Assembly: GCA_015482705.2 (NCBI GenBank)
Contig: JADMLA020000019.1
Coordinates: forward strand, 29,973 to 93,972
DNA: 64,000 bases
Direction of reading: 5' to 3'
From: Prosthecochloris sp.
GTDB lineage: Bacteria > Bacteroidota > Chlorobiia > Chlorobiales > Chlorobiaceae
In this document: in pieces, positions 27,105-34,692 of the stretch
How the letters are laid out: the number at the start of each line of letters is the position of its first letter
Position numbering within the stretch: the stretch's first letter is position 1
Notes under the pieces: generated by a model
The model's database searches: none
Told to the model about the DNA's origin: nothing
What the model saw: only the letters and a program-made list of their open reading frames with translations
Made by a program: the position numbers and the translations under genes

Positions 27105-28039
27105 TGCATACTCGCCACAAAAGCTTCTGCCGCCTGTCTCAAATTGTCGATATAATCACCCGACAGAGGATCGACAGGCTGGATAACGCCCCCAATCTCA
27201 CGAGCGATAGTTTCAGCCTGAAGCGAACTGAATGCAGGTGATACGAAAACAACTTTGATATCATATTTTTTAGCCTGACCGATAACCTGTTGCATTGTTT
27301 TCGGTGTCAACTCCTTTCCTTCTTTCTCTGCTGCAATCTGTTTCAGGTTGAACTCGTCGGCAAAATACCCCCATGCTGGATGAAACACCATGAATGCCCT
27401 GTTCTTCATCCGCGCAAGCTTTTGCATTATCTCCCCGGAAAGCTCCTCGAGCCTCACTTCGAGTATTCGCCTGTTTTCCGCATACTCGCTTTTATGCTGA
27501 GGATCAAGCGTAGCGAGACAATGCTCGATATTGTTTGCAATCAGGATGCCGTTCCGAGGTGACAGCCAGAAATGGGGATCGATTCTGCCGTGAAGGTGTT
27601 CATCGCCCCCATGCTCCTGCATCGTCCTCGATCTGTAATCCCGGGAGGCATCGCAAACCACCATCCGAGGGTTTAACGCCTTGAACTTCTTCATCCAGTC
27701 AAGCTCGAATTCAATTCCTGAACCCGCTTTGACGAACATACGAGCACTACCGAGAGCTACCATCTGACCGGGTGTGGGGTCATATGTATGTGGATTGGCA
27801 CCCGGTGGCACCATGACAGTGACATCGACATGTTCTCCTCCTATCTGTTTCACAAAAAACGAAAGCGGCACTATCGATGTCACAACTCGTATTTTCTCCG
27901 TTTCCGTTTTGCTCGTGCCATCTTGTTTCGTACCCGCATAGAGCACCGGTAGGTTGACGGCAAACAGCATGACACATGCCGCTACTGCAGCCTTGACACC
28001 GTTGATTATCTGTTTTGTTCCTGTGCGCATGTGTCGCAT
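27101..28039 (-). CDS. znuA: Periplasmic zinc-binding protein of ABC transporter
   Basis: 312-residue cluster A-I (ZnuA/TroA) solute-binding protein with an N-terminal signal peptide. Metal ligands are expected at His in GANPHTYDPTP, His in DPHFWLSP, His in VFHPAWGYFADEF and Asp in VQPVDPLSGDY. A His/Asp-rich loop (EHGGDEHLHGRIDPH) points to zinc rather than manganese. The frame overlaps the end of the Fur-family gene by about 34 bases; a start 9 bases downstream is possible. Confidence 0.92.
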   Translation of the reverse strand: MRHMRTGTKQIINGVKAAVAACVMLFAVNLPVLYAGTKQDGTSKTETEKIRVVTSIVPLSFFVKQIGGEHVDVTVMVPPGANPHTYDPTPGQMVALGSARMFVKAGSGIEFELDWMKKFKALNPRMVVCDASRDYRSRTMQEHGGDEHLHGRIDPHFWLSPRNGILIANNIEHCLATLDPQHKSEYAENRRILEVRLEELSGEIMQKLARMKNRAFMVFHPAWGYFADEFNLKQIAAEKEGKELTPKTMQQVIGQAKKYDIKVVFVSPAFSSLQAETIAREIGGVIQPVDPLSGDYIDNLRQAAEAFVASMQ

Positions 28040-28431
28040 AAGCCATTTAACTGAACAACATGACTGAGCAGGGTAAAACCGTCAATCTTCATTCCATCCC
28101 TGTACATACAGTCCGAGACATCACCGATCCTTCCACATGAAATGCAGACAATGTGGTGGTGATGCATATCCGGCTCATCAGCGTTGCAGAGCGCATAACG
28201 CCGCTCACCTCCAAATGTCACGACCCTGAAGAGAATACCACATGCAACCATCGTTTCGAGATTCCGGTATATACCAGGAAGTCCGCATTGCCCGATGCTT
28301 TCCCTCAAGAATCCACGAACATCCTGAGGCGAGAGTACTCCCCCCTTTTTCAGAAAAAGATCGATAATAGCTTTACGGCGCAGGGTCACTTTACATCCCG
28401 CAGCCCTGAGTTTGTCAAGCAGTTCATTCAT
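28006..28431 (-). CDS. zur: Fur-family regulator, probably Zur
   Basis: 141 residues: N-terminal winged helix (KVTLRRKAIIDLF, SPQDVRGFL, GLPGIYRNLETM) and C-terminal metal site MHHHHIVCISCGRI with a distal CDTC, giving the two CxxC pairs of the structural zinc. It is the first gene of the znuACB unit and overlaps znuA, so Zur (zinc uptake regulator) is the best reading; that is context-based, since sequence alone cannot exclude Fur. Confidence 0.85.
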   Translation of the reverse strand: MNELLDKLRAAGCKVTLRRKAIIDLFLKKGGVLSPQDVRGFLRESIGQCGLPGIYRNLETMVACGILFRVVTFGGERRYALCNADEPDMHHHHIVCISCGRIGDVSDCMYRDGMKIDGFTLLSHVVQLNGLCDTCAQEQNR

Positions 28432-28448
28432 CCTCTAAATCGAAATTA

Positions 28449-28467
28449 TTTCTATTTATAAATATAA
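28449..28467 (-). promoter_or_regulatory. Candidate Zur operator upstream of zur-znuACB
   Basis: TATTTATAAATA, a perfect 12-bp palindrome at 28453-28464, lies 22 bases before the zur start in an AT-rich segment and could be a metalloregulator site or overlap a -10 element. It is not a close match to the classic Fur or Zur boxes, so this is tentative. Confidence 0.3.
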
Positions 28468-28635
28468 AAAGAAAACGTTGAATTGTTGAAGTGCTGAATC
28501 GTTGAAGTGTCAAAAGAAAAGCGCTGCGCTACAGCATGCTTTTTAGACATTACTCGGACAGGTTACGATGATACATTAGACCCCCAGAGCAAACGACAAA
28601 AAAAACAAATCAACAATTCAACAAATCAACACCTT

Positions 28636-30315
28636 TTAGAGCCGGTTCACTGCACTCAACACGGCTTTGATCGAAGCCAGGCTGATGTTGGAATCAATTC
28701 CAGCCCCTATCGATTTACGCCCACCGGCATTCTTGATTCTTACATAGGCTACAGCTCTGGCGTCGGCGCTGTGCCCTATCGCGTGCTCTGCATATTCATC
28801 GACGCTGAAATCAAGACCGGTATGCTGGTTCACGCCTCGTACAAACGCATCGACTGGACCATTTCCCCATGCTGAAAAAGCAATCTCATGGCCATCCCGA
28901 TCGAGAACACACTGTATGGTTGTCGAAACTTCGTCATCACGTTCAAGATCCCTGTCCTCCCAGTTGATCGTGCATTTCTTCATGGAATAGGCTTCATACA
29001 GCCTGATATACTCATCATGAAAAAGATCAAGAACCTCTTTCGGCAGGAGCTCCTTACCGTTCTGATCAACTCTCGACTGAACAACAGCTCCGAAAAAAGG
29101 TTGCATCCATTTGGGAATTTCGTAACCAAAATCATTTTCCATGATGTACGCAACGCCACCTTTCCCGGACTGGCTGTTGATTCTGACTATAGCTTCGTAA
29201 GAACACCCGACATCCTTCGGATCTATAGGCAGATAAGGTACATCCCACAGATTCTTCCCTGATCTTTTTAGCGCTTTCATGCCTTTGTTGATAGCATCCT
29301 GATGAGATCCCGAAAAAGCAGTGTAAACCAGCTCGCCGGAATAGGGCTGGCGGGGATGAACATTCATCCGGGTTGTCCTGCAGTAAACTTCACGGATATT
29401 CGAGAGATCGGACAAATCCAGCTTGGGATCGACCCCTTGCGTACAGAGGTTCAACGCCATAGTAACAATGTCGAGATTGCCGCATCTTTCTCCGTTGCCG
29501 AAAAGCGCGCCTTCTACCCTATCGGCTCCGGCCATAACGGCAAGTTCAGCAGATGCAACCGCTGTTCCGCGGTCGTTGTGCGTATGCACACTGACAATCA
29601 CCGCACGCCTGTCCTCGATGTTCCTGCAGAACCACTCGATACGATCGGCAAAAATATTCGGCGTCGACATCTCGACTGTCGAAGGCAGATTGATGATGAC
29701 AGTATCATCCTCAGATGCTCCCCATTCTTCCATAACAGCATGACAAACTTCGAGCGCGTAATCGAGTTCGGTTCCTGTAAAACTTTCAGGACTGTACTGA
29801 AACCGTATCCCTTTGTTCCCGGAAGCCTCTTTGAGCTCCCGCACAAGCCTGGTTCCCTCGACGGCTATATTCTTTATCGCTTCACGATCCATTCTGAACA
29901 CAACATCCCGTTGAACGGTGGAAGTTGAGTTGTAGAGATGGACAATCGCTTTGTTCACCCCTTCGAGGGCATCGAATGTTTTTCGAATGAGGTGCTCTCT
30001 TGCCTGTGTCAGCACCTGTATCGTCACATCATCAGGAACAAGGTTTTCTTCGATCAGTCTTCTGACAAACTGGAATTCGACCACGGCAGCGGATGGAAAA
30101 CCAACCTCTATCTCTTTAAACCCGATAGCAACAAGCAGTTTGAACATCTCCAGCTTTTCTTCAACGCTCATCGGTACCGGCAGCGCCTGATTGCCATCTC
30201 TCAAATCAATGCTGCACCACAGCGGTGCTTTGACAATCCTGTTATCGGGCCACATTCTACCCGAAATATTCACCGCCGGATAGGGTTCATACTTTTCGTG
30301 ATTCATAGTTGCCAT
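28636..30315 (-). CDS. leuA: 2-isopropylmalate synthase
   Basis: 559 residues. Condenses acetyl-CoA with 2-oxoisovalerate, the first step of leucine synthesis. The HMGL-like TIM barrel has SIDLRDGNQAL near the N-terminus, SVHTHNDRGTAVASAELAVMAGA with the metal His and Asp residues, and GNGERCGN. A C-terminal LeuA dimer/regulatory domain follows about residue 420, the site of leucine feedback. Length fits the longer actinobacterial-like type. The start is ATG at 30315 or 30306. The 180-base leader carries a leucine-codon peptide and an attenuator (see 30344 and 30411). Confidence 0.95.
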   Translation of the reverse strand: MATMNHEKYEPYPAVNISGRMWPDNRIVKAPLWCSIDLRDGNQALPVPMSVEEKLEMFKLLVAIGFKEIEVGFPSAAVVEFQFVRRLIEENLVPDDVTIQVLTQAREHLIRKTFDALEGVNKAIVHLYNSTSTVQRDVVFRMDREAIKNIAVEGTRLVRELKEASGNKGIRFQYSPESFTGTELDYALEVCHAVMEEWGASEDDTVIINLPSTVEMSTPNIFADRIEWFCRNIEDRRAVIVSVHTHNDRGTAVASAELAVMAGADRVEGALFGNGERCGNLDIVTMALNLCTQGVDPKLDLSDLSNIREVYCRTTRMNVHPRQPYSGELVYTAFSGSHQDAINKGMKALKRSGKNLWDVPYLPIDPKDVGCSYEAIVRINSQSGKGGVAYIMENDFGYEIPKWMQPFFGAVVQSRVDQNGKELLPKEVLDLFHDEYIRLYEAYSMKKCTINWEDRDLERDDEVSTTIQCVLDRDGHEIAFSAWGNGPVDAFVRGVNQHTGLDFSVDEYAEHAIGHSADARAVAYVRIKNAGGRKSIGAGIDSNISLASIKAVLSAVNRL

Positions 30316-30343
30316 TTCCCCATTTTAATTTTCATTCATAACG

Positions 30344-30376
30344 AAAAAAGCCACCAACCTTCGTGAGGCTGGTGGC
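30344..30376 (-). terminator. Attenuator terminator in the leuA leader
   Basis: On the minus strand GCCACCAGCCT pairs with AGGTTGGTGGC (11 pairs, one G-T), followed by TTTTTTCG. It lies 29 bases before the leuA start, so it would stop transcription before the gene. The loop-side segment CCTCACG (30362-30368) can instead pair with CGTGGGG in the leader peptide gene (30425-30431), a natural antiterminator. Confidence 0.75.
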
Positions 30377-30410
30377 TTTCAATGCCGAAACTATTCTTGT
30401 ATGGAATATT

Positions 30411-30497
30411 TTAAAACACACCTTCCCCACGACCCTCTTCGTGCAATAGAAGAAGCCCTGTTGATAGTAGTAGGGTATGTAGTGTCATTCCATTCAT
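30411..30497 (-). CDS. leuL: Leucine-rich leader peptide of leuA
   Basis: A 28-codon frame (or 25 codons from the second ATG at 30488) on the minus strand encoding MNGMTLHTLLLSTGLLLLH then EEGRGEGVF. It has eight Leu in its first half, in runs of three and four; five are the CTA codon. The stop is 34 bases before the attenuator stem. This is the layout of classical ribosome-mediated attenuation: stalling at Leu codons frees CGTGGGG (30425-30431) to pair with CCTCACG in the terminator. Short peptide, no independent function expected. Confidence 0.75.
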   Translation of the reverse strand: MNGMTLHTLLLSTGLLLLHEEGRGEGVF

Positions 30498-30575
30498 ACT
30501 TCAATATAAAAAAACCATTGTATCCTGCAACCGGAGACATTGCTACATAGTTCCATCGATGATTCCACTGGCAGA

Positions 30576-31628
30576 TCAGCCTGCTTTCAAACGCATCAGC
30601 AAGCGGTTCCGCTTGTCGAAAAGCTCAAGTGTTTTTCCGGTTATTTTCCATCCCGATGCTTTTCTGAGCGCACCAAGAAATGCCTGTTCGACCTCGCCCG
30701 ACTTGCCTGGACATGCCATACGAGTTGTCGACAACCTCGAAAACGACAGTGTCGTCGTACCTTTCGTATACGTCCCCATAAGGCTGTTACATCCGGTAAA
30801 CCCCTTGATGCTGCCACCATAGAGCGACAGCATGAGATTAGGCACTTTTCTCACTCCCTTCAATACCTCCTGACTGCCGGAAATGGATATCACGCGCCAG
30901 GATGTCCCGCGAAGCATCACTGCAGGATGCCCCGGGTCCTGGCAGGTTCCCCCTGGACTGAATCGCTTGAACTTCTGAACGATAATATGTTCACGCGGCG
31001 CCGCGTTGGCACCGGGTTTTCGCATGACGAACCTCCCTTTCAGAGTAGCCAGTACAGGCTTGCCCGCTCCGGATCGTAATGCCTTATATCGCTTCTTGAC
31101 AGAAGCATCCGACGACTCGAAAACAAGCGGATACCTTTTCCCTGTCTTACACTCTTTGAATGTAGAGGTACCCGACGTTGAAAGAAACATACCGTTCATC
31201 GTCATCGGACCGGCCAGCATATCGACAAAAGATCTCTTTCGAAGGCTGTAATCCAGCTTTGAAACAATTTCATTCCCCCTCTGGTCAAGCATTGTTATCT
31301 CTTTGCCTGACACATAGCGAAACTGCAGCGGCCACTTTTTTCCGTTATCCAGTACCAGGCGGTTGCCTTTCCTTGACCATCGGCCAAGATCATACTCTAC
31401 CTTGTTTCCACCACCCTGAACACCGATGGAAACACGCTTCATGCGAAATGATTTATCATCAAAAAGTGTAACGGTAAGCTGCTTCGACCGGCAGTCGGAA
31501 CAGGGAATGGTTCCAGAATAAGTAATATTTCCAGCAGAGGGCTTTACATCCGGCTCCGTGATCTTCACCCCACATCCCGAGATGACAACCAGCAGTAAGA
31601 GAGACAAAACAAAAGCGACATTACGCAT
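30576..31628 (-). CDS. NlpE-like plus META-domain lipoprotein
   Basis: 350-residue outer-membrane or periplasmic lipoprotein. Signal with lipobox VISGC, Cys at residue 19. The NlpE N-terminal module has GTIPCSDCRSKQLTVTLFDD (CxxC pair) at about 39-58. A middle part resembles a second NlpE-type half. The C-terminal META (heat-shock HslJ-like) domain has LRGTSWRVISI and GFTGCNSLMGTY. NlpE signals envelope or copper stress in E. coli; META domains occur in motility and stress proteins. Fusions of both are known but their role is unclear. Stands alone. Confidence 0.8.
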   Translation of the reverse strand: MRNVAFVLSLLLLVVISGCGVKITEPDVKPSAGNITYSGTIPCSDCRSKQLTVTLFDDKSFRMKRVSIGVQGGGNKVEYDLGRWSRKGNRLVLDNGKKWPLQFRYVSGKEITMLDQRGNEIVSKLDYSLRKRSFVDMLAGPMTMNGMFLSTSGTSTFKECKTGKRYPLVFESSDASVKKRYKALRSGAGKPVLATLKGRFVMRKPGANAAPREHIIVQKFKRFSPGGTCQDPGHPAVMLRGTSWRVISISGSQEVLKGVRKVPNLMLSLYGGSIKGFTGCNSLMGTYTKGTTTLSFSRLSTTRMACPGKSGEVEQAFLGALRKASGWKITGKTLELFDKRNRLLMRLKAG

Positions 31629-31707
31629 AACAAACTCCGTTTATCGATACCTGTACAACATTGAGCACGCGAAACTATCCGCATAGTATAGAGAATAACC
31701 ATTAAAA

Positions 31708-31833
31708 TCAATAGCCATCTTTCAGTGTTTTTCGCATCTCTTCAGGAGTTGTTCCCGTCCAGACTTGAAATGCCCTGAAAAATGAATTCGGCTCCTCGAA
31801 ACCGAGAAGAAATGATATGGATTGGAGAGGAGG
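31708..31833 (-). pseudogene. AraC-family regulator, 3' remnant
   Basis: The minus strand encodes, up to the stop at 31708, PLQSISFLLGFEEPNSFFRA then FQVWTGTTPEEMRK. This is the second helix-turn-helix and end of an AraC/XylS DNA-binding domain (compare the usual SLLGFSEPSAFHRAFKRWTG). Upstream the frame runs into the tRNA terminator at about 31836, so at least 200 codons are missing. The rest was presumably lost when the adjacent block was rearranged. Confidence 0.7.
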
Positions 31834-31835
31834 AA

Positions 31836-31871
31836 TAAAAAAAGGAAGTACAGTATGAAATGCACTTCCTT
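31836..31871 (-). terminator. Terminator behind the tRNA half
   Basis: Read on the minus strand, AAGGAAGTGCA pairs with TGTACTTCCTT around an 8-base loop, followed by TTTTTTATT. It lies 8 bases beyond the tRNA 3' half at 31879, where the terminator of a tRNA gene would be. Confidence 0.7.
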
Positions 31872-31878
31872 CTCTATG

Positions 31879-31924
31879 CTCCGCGAGTAGGTCTCGAACC
31901 TACATCCCGACTCTCCGGGTTAAC
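31879..31924 (-). tRNA. tRNA-Asn 3' half (not a full gene)
   Basis: The minus strand carries GTTAACC, a divergent variable region, then the T arm GTAGG-TTCGAGA-CCTAC and the acceptor strand TCGCGGA plus G. From the T arm to the 3' end it differs from the intact tRNA-Asn at 34435-34506 by one base. The 5' half (acceptor, D arm) is missing; the GIY-YIG frame lies in its place. It cannot make a tRNA. Confidence 0.75.
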
Positions 31925-31933
31925 TCCCGCATG

Positions 31934-32215
31934 CTATATCTTGATCTCACCCGAAACGATTCGGGTGATCATCATCTTGCTTTCCCAGCTCTTTCTCCTC
32001 TTTTCAATCGCGAGCGCTTCACTGCGTCCGGGGTAATGTTTCATGAAAATAATTTTTCACGGCCGAGAACGATCGGTAAACCTCGTCTCCTGGCTATTGT
32101 GAAATTCAAGGCAACGAGTCGGATCAGAAGAAACGCCGACGTAATAACGTTCCACGCTTCCCGATCCCAGAATATGCAGCGCAAAGGTTTTTATACCGAT
32201 CTTGCTGTTTCCCAT
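31934..32215 (-). pseudogene. GIY-YIG nuclease-family gene with an in-frame stop
   Basis: Frame MGNSKIGIKTFALHILGSGS, then RYYVGVSSDPTRCLEFHNS, a TGA at 32057-32059 where the family has Trp (RP-W-K), then KIIFMKHYPGRSEALAIEKR and KSWES to a stop at 31934. This matches the small YhbQ-type GIY-YIG family (YYVGxTSDLxxRLxxHN, SEAxxxEKxxKSW), about 93 residues. One base change has inactivated it, or it needs stop readthrough. Its start overlaps the end of the AraC-MGMT gene by 25 bases, and 9 bases after its stop the tRNA half begins. Confidence 0.75.
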
Positions 32216-33048
32216 CCGATCAAAGCCTTTTTTCTCGCTGCTCCCCAACGGTATTGATGAATTTTCCCAGATTTTGCAATCACGCGATGGCAGGGGATGA
32301 GGTAGGCTACGGGATTGACCGCAATGGCACTGGCAACTGCCCGAAAGGCCTTGGGATGGCCAATATACGAAGCAACATCCTGATAACTTACAACACAGCC
32401 CATGGGAATGTTTAACAAGGCTTTCCATACATTGATTTGAAAATTGGTTCCCTTGATCTGCAAATTAAATGGGTGTACGCTTTTCTGTCGATCAATCTTA
32501 AATATATCATTAACGATCGGGGAAACGGTAGTCGGATTTTCAATAAACTCGGAACCTGGCCATGTATCGAACAACTGATCCAATGTTTCGGCTCGTTCTC
32601 CCGACTCTGCAAATCCAAAAAAACATATCCCCCTCTGAGTGGTTGCCAACAGACACTGACCTAAAGGCGAATCACAGAAACCATACGAAATCTGTAAGCC
32701 TGAACCCTGTTTTTTAAAATCACCAGGCGTCATCCCATCGAAAGTAACGAATAAATCGTGGAGGCGACTAGGACCTGACAAACCTGCATCCAAAGCGGTT
32801 TCAAGTAAGTTTTTCGATTCGATCAATCTTTTTTTAGTGTAGTCAAGCGTTATAAACTGCATGAATTGGATCGGGCTTATCCCAGCCCACCGCTTGAAGA
32901 GCCGTTGAAAATGATATTTGCTTAAATGAACGCTCTTCGCCATCTGATCCAAGGTCGGTTGGGATTTAAAATTTGCTTCGATGAATTGAATTGCTTTTTC
33001 AATCCGTTGGAAGTCCTCGGACTGCTGCGAATAATCATATGTATTCAT
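32191..33048 (-). CDS. AraC-type regulator fused to O6-methylguanine-DNA methyltransferase
   Basis: 285 residues. AraC helix-turn-helix domain at about 15-110 (SVHLSKYHFQRLFKRWAGIS), then a MGMT domain with the active site IPCHRV near 263 and GKIHQYRWG behind it. It repairs O6-alkylguanine by transferring the group to Cys and may control its own regulon. It is the Ada arrangement without the N-terminal four-Cys phosphotriester module. Within the tRNA-bounded block, with AT-richer codons by eye, so probably acquired. Confidence 0.88.
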   Translation of the reverse strand: MNTYDYSQQSEDFQRIEKAIQFIEANFKSQPTLDQMAKSVHLSKYHFQRLFKRWAGISPIQFMQFITLDYTKKRLIESKNLLETALDAGLSGPSRLHDLFVTFDGMTPGDFKKQGSGLQISYGFCDSPLGQCLLATTQRGICFFGFAESGERAETLDQLFDTWPGSEFIENPTTVSPIVNDIFKIDRQKSVHPFNLQIKGTNFQINVWKALLNIPMGCVVSYQDVASYIGHPKAFRAVASAIAVNPVAYLIPCHRVIAKSGKIHQYRWGAARKKALIGWETARSV

Positions 33049-33232
33049 TGCTAACCTTTTTCATTGCTAACCCACCATCATAATACTGAACTATAGCAAA
33101 GACATCCACCCGAATCTTGCTATACAATTCAGCAACATTCGGGTCGCAGCGTTCCCCCGCAAACACGTATTATTGAAGCACGCAAACAATGTGACAAATT
33201 TGGTAGGCTAGTGACAATTAATCGGGGGATAC

Positions 33233-34192
33233 ATGAAAGCACAGAAAAGTGTACGAATGTCCGAAGCAGTTAACCACGTAATGGGATTTCATGAATGGAT
33301 TCTTATCGTTTTATTATCAATTCTATGGGGAGGCTCTTTTTTCTTTGTAGGTGTGGCCGTCAAAGACTTCCAACCTTTCACTATAGTACTCTGCCGGGTG
33401 GCCCTCGCATCGGTTATTCTTCTGGTCGTCATATATGTAAAAGGGAATACAATGCCGTCATCGCTGGCTTTGTGGAGTGGCTTCATCGTCATGGGCGCAC
33501 TGAACAATTTGATTCCTTTCAGCCTGATTGTCTGGGGACAAACTCATATAGGTAGCGGTCTTGCAAGTATACTCAATGGTACAACACCAATATTTGGCGT
33601 TATCCTTGCTCATTTTCTAACAAAGGAAGAACGACTGACAACGAACCGGGTGTCTGGTGTATTGGTCGGCTGGGTAGGTGTCTCAGTATTGATCGGAATC
33701 GATTCATTACGCAACTTTGGTATTGAAATGCTTGGGCAATTTGCCGTTCTTGGAGCCGCTTTTTCATATGCGTGTGCGGCAATTTATGGGCGTCGTTTTA
33801 AAGGCCTCAGCCCTCTTGTCGTAGCTACTGGAATGCTGTGTGGTTCTACGATTATGATGACACCTATGGCGCTGTTTATTGATCAACCATGGCATCTATC
33901 GCCTAGTGGCTATACAATGATAGCGCTCTTTGGATTGGCTGCTATCAGCACATCGCTGGCGTACATTATCTATTTCAGAATATTGGCCACTGCTGGACCG
34001 ACGAATCTCCTGTTGGTTACCTTATTGATACCCTTAAGTGCCATCTTACTCGGTGTCATGGTTTTAGGAGAACGACTGGAATGGAATGCATTTGCTGGGA
34101 TGGGTCTGATATTTATTGGCTTGATCGCAATTGATGGACGCTTACTGAAAAGGTTTAAGCGCAAAGAAACGGCTTGGTATTATGAGATATAA
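33233..34192 (+). CDS. EamA/DMT-family transporter
   Basis: 319-residue drug/metabolite exporter with about ten transmembrane helices as two EamA repeats (about 20-150 and 160-305). Landmarks: ILWGGSFFFVGVAVKDFQP at the first helix, GLASILNGTTPIFGVILAHF, and near the C-terminus LLIPLSAILLGVMVLGERLEW. Substrate unknown. Divergent from the AraC-MGMT gene with a 184-base gap; DMT genes often sit beside AraC-type regulators. The pair looks acquired. Confidence 0.88.
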   Translation: MKAQKSVRMSEAVNHVMGFHEWILIVLLSILWGGSFFFVGVAVKDFQPFTIVLCRVALASVILLVVIYVKGNTMPSSLALWSGFIVMGALNNLIPFSLIVWGQTHIGSGLASILNGTTPIFGVILAHFLTKEERLTTNRVSGVLVGWVGVSVLIGIDSLRNFGIEMLGQFAVLGAAFSYACAAIYGRRFKGLSPLVVATGMLCGSTIMMTPMALFIDQPWHLSPSGYTMIALFGLAAISTSLAYIIYFRILATAGPTNLLLVTLLIPLSAILLGVMVLGERLEWNAFAGMGLIFIGLIAIDGRLLKRFKRKETAWYYEI

Positions 34193-34359
34193 AAGAAATT
34201 TTTAATCCCTCAAAAGGACTGGCTATGGAATATTGCCTGTAGTACCCAATCAGAGCAGGACACTACTAACTCCACAATATACTTGAAATTAATCGATTAT
34301 GGGAAAATTGGAAAGGATGTGCCCGACGGCGCAAGTCGGCGAAGACAGAGCAGAAACGA

Positions 34360-34393
34360 CAAAACCCTGCGGGGATCAACCCACGGGGTTTTG
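34360..34393 (-). terminator. Hairpin downstream of tRNA-Asn
   Basis: CAAAACCCTGCG pairs with CACGGGGTTTTG (about ten pairs, one G-T). On the minus strand it lies 42 bases past the tRNA 3' end, where a terminator is expected; it would serve the convergent EamA gene as well. Confidence 0.5.
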
Positions 34394-34434
34394 CGTTAAA
34401 TAAGAGCCTCCGATTTCAGCGGATAGAATTTTTG

Positions 34435-34506
34435 CTCCGCGAGTAGGACTCGAACCTACAACCCTCTGGTTAACAGCCAGATGCTCTACCATTGAGCTAT
34501 CGCGGA
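34435..34506 (-). tRNA. tRNA-Asn (GTT)
   Basis: Complete 72-base cloverleaf on the minus strand. Acceptor TCCGCGA / TCGCGGA, D arm GCTC-AATGGTA-GAGC, anticodon arm TCTGG-CTGTTAA-CCAGA with anticodon GTT, variable loop GGGTT, T arm GTAGG-TTCGAGT-CCTAC, discriminator G. CCA is not encoded. Confidence 0.97.
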
Positions 34507-34692
34507 ATGGCTATGTTTTCAGTCGCCCTCTTTCGAGGGTGAATAATATACACCTCTTTTCAATATTCACAAACCGATTTTCCGCCATTTCAGCTTAAAA
34601 AACCAAAAAAACCGAAGAATACTCTCGTTTTTTTCTTTTTACCGGTAAGATTTTGTAAATTCGGGTTCTTTTATTACAAAGGCCAAGATACG

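Larger units (their letters stand above)
31879..34482. mobile_element. Putative tRNA-Asn-bounded inserted block of about 2.5 kb
   Basis: A directly repeated tRNA-Asn 3' end stands at each border (31879 and 34435). The block holds a broken GIY-YIG nuclease gene, an AraC-MGMT fusion and an EamA exporter. The tRNA at 34435 is intact with its own terminator, and the half-copy keeps a second terminator at 31836. This is the arrangement left by integration at a tRNA 3' end, but no integrase remains. Alternatively the GIY-YIG element itself carries the tRNA half. Confidence 0.45.
34193..34692. other. Intergenic region holding tRNA-Asn and a terminator
   Basis: 500 bases between the EamA gene and the DUF177 gene. 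Apart from tRNA-Asn (34435-34506) and the hairpin at 34360-34393 I see no gene. The last 180 bases are AT-rich and should contain the promoter of the fab cluster. Confidence 0.6.
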
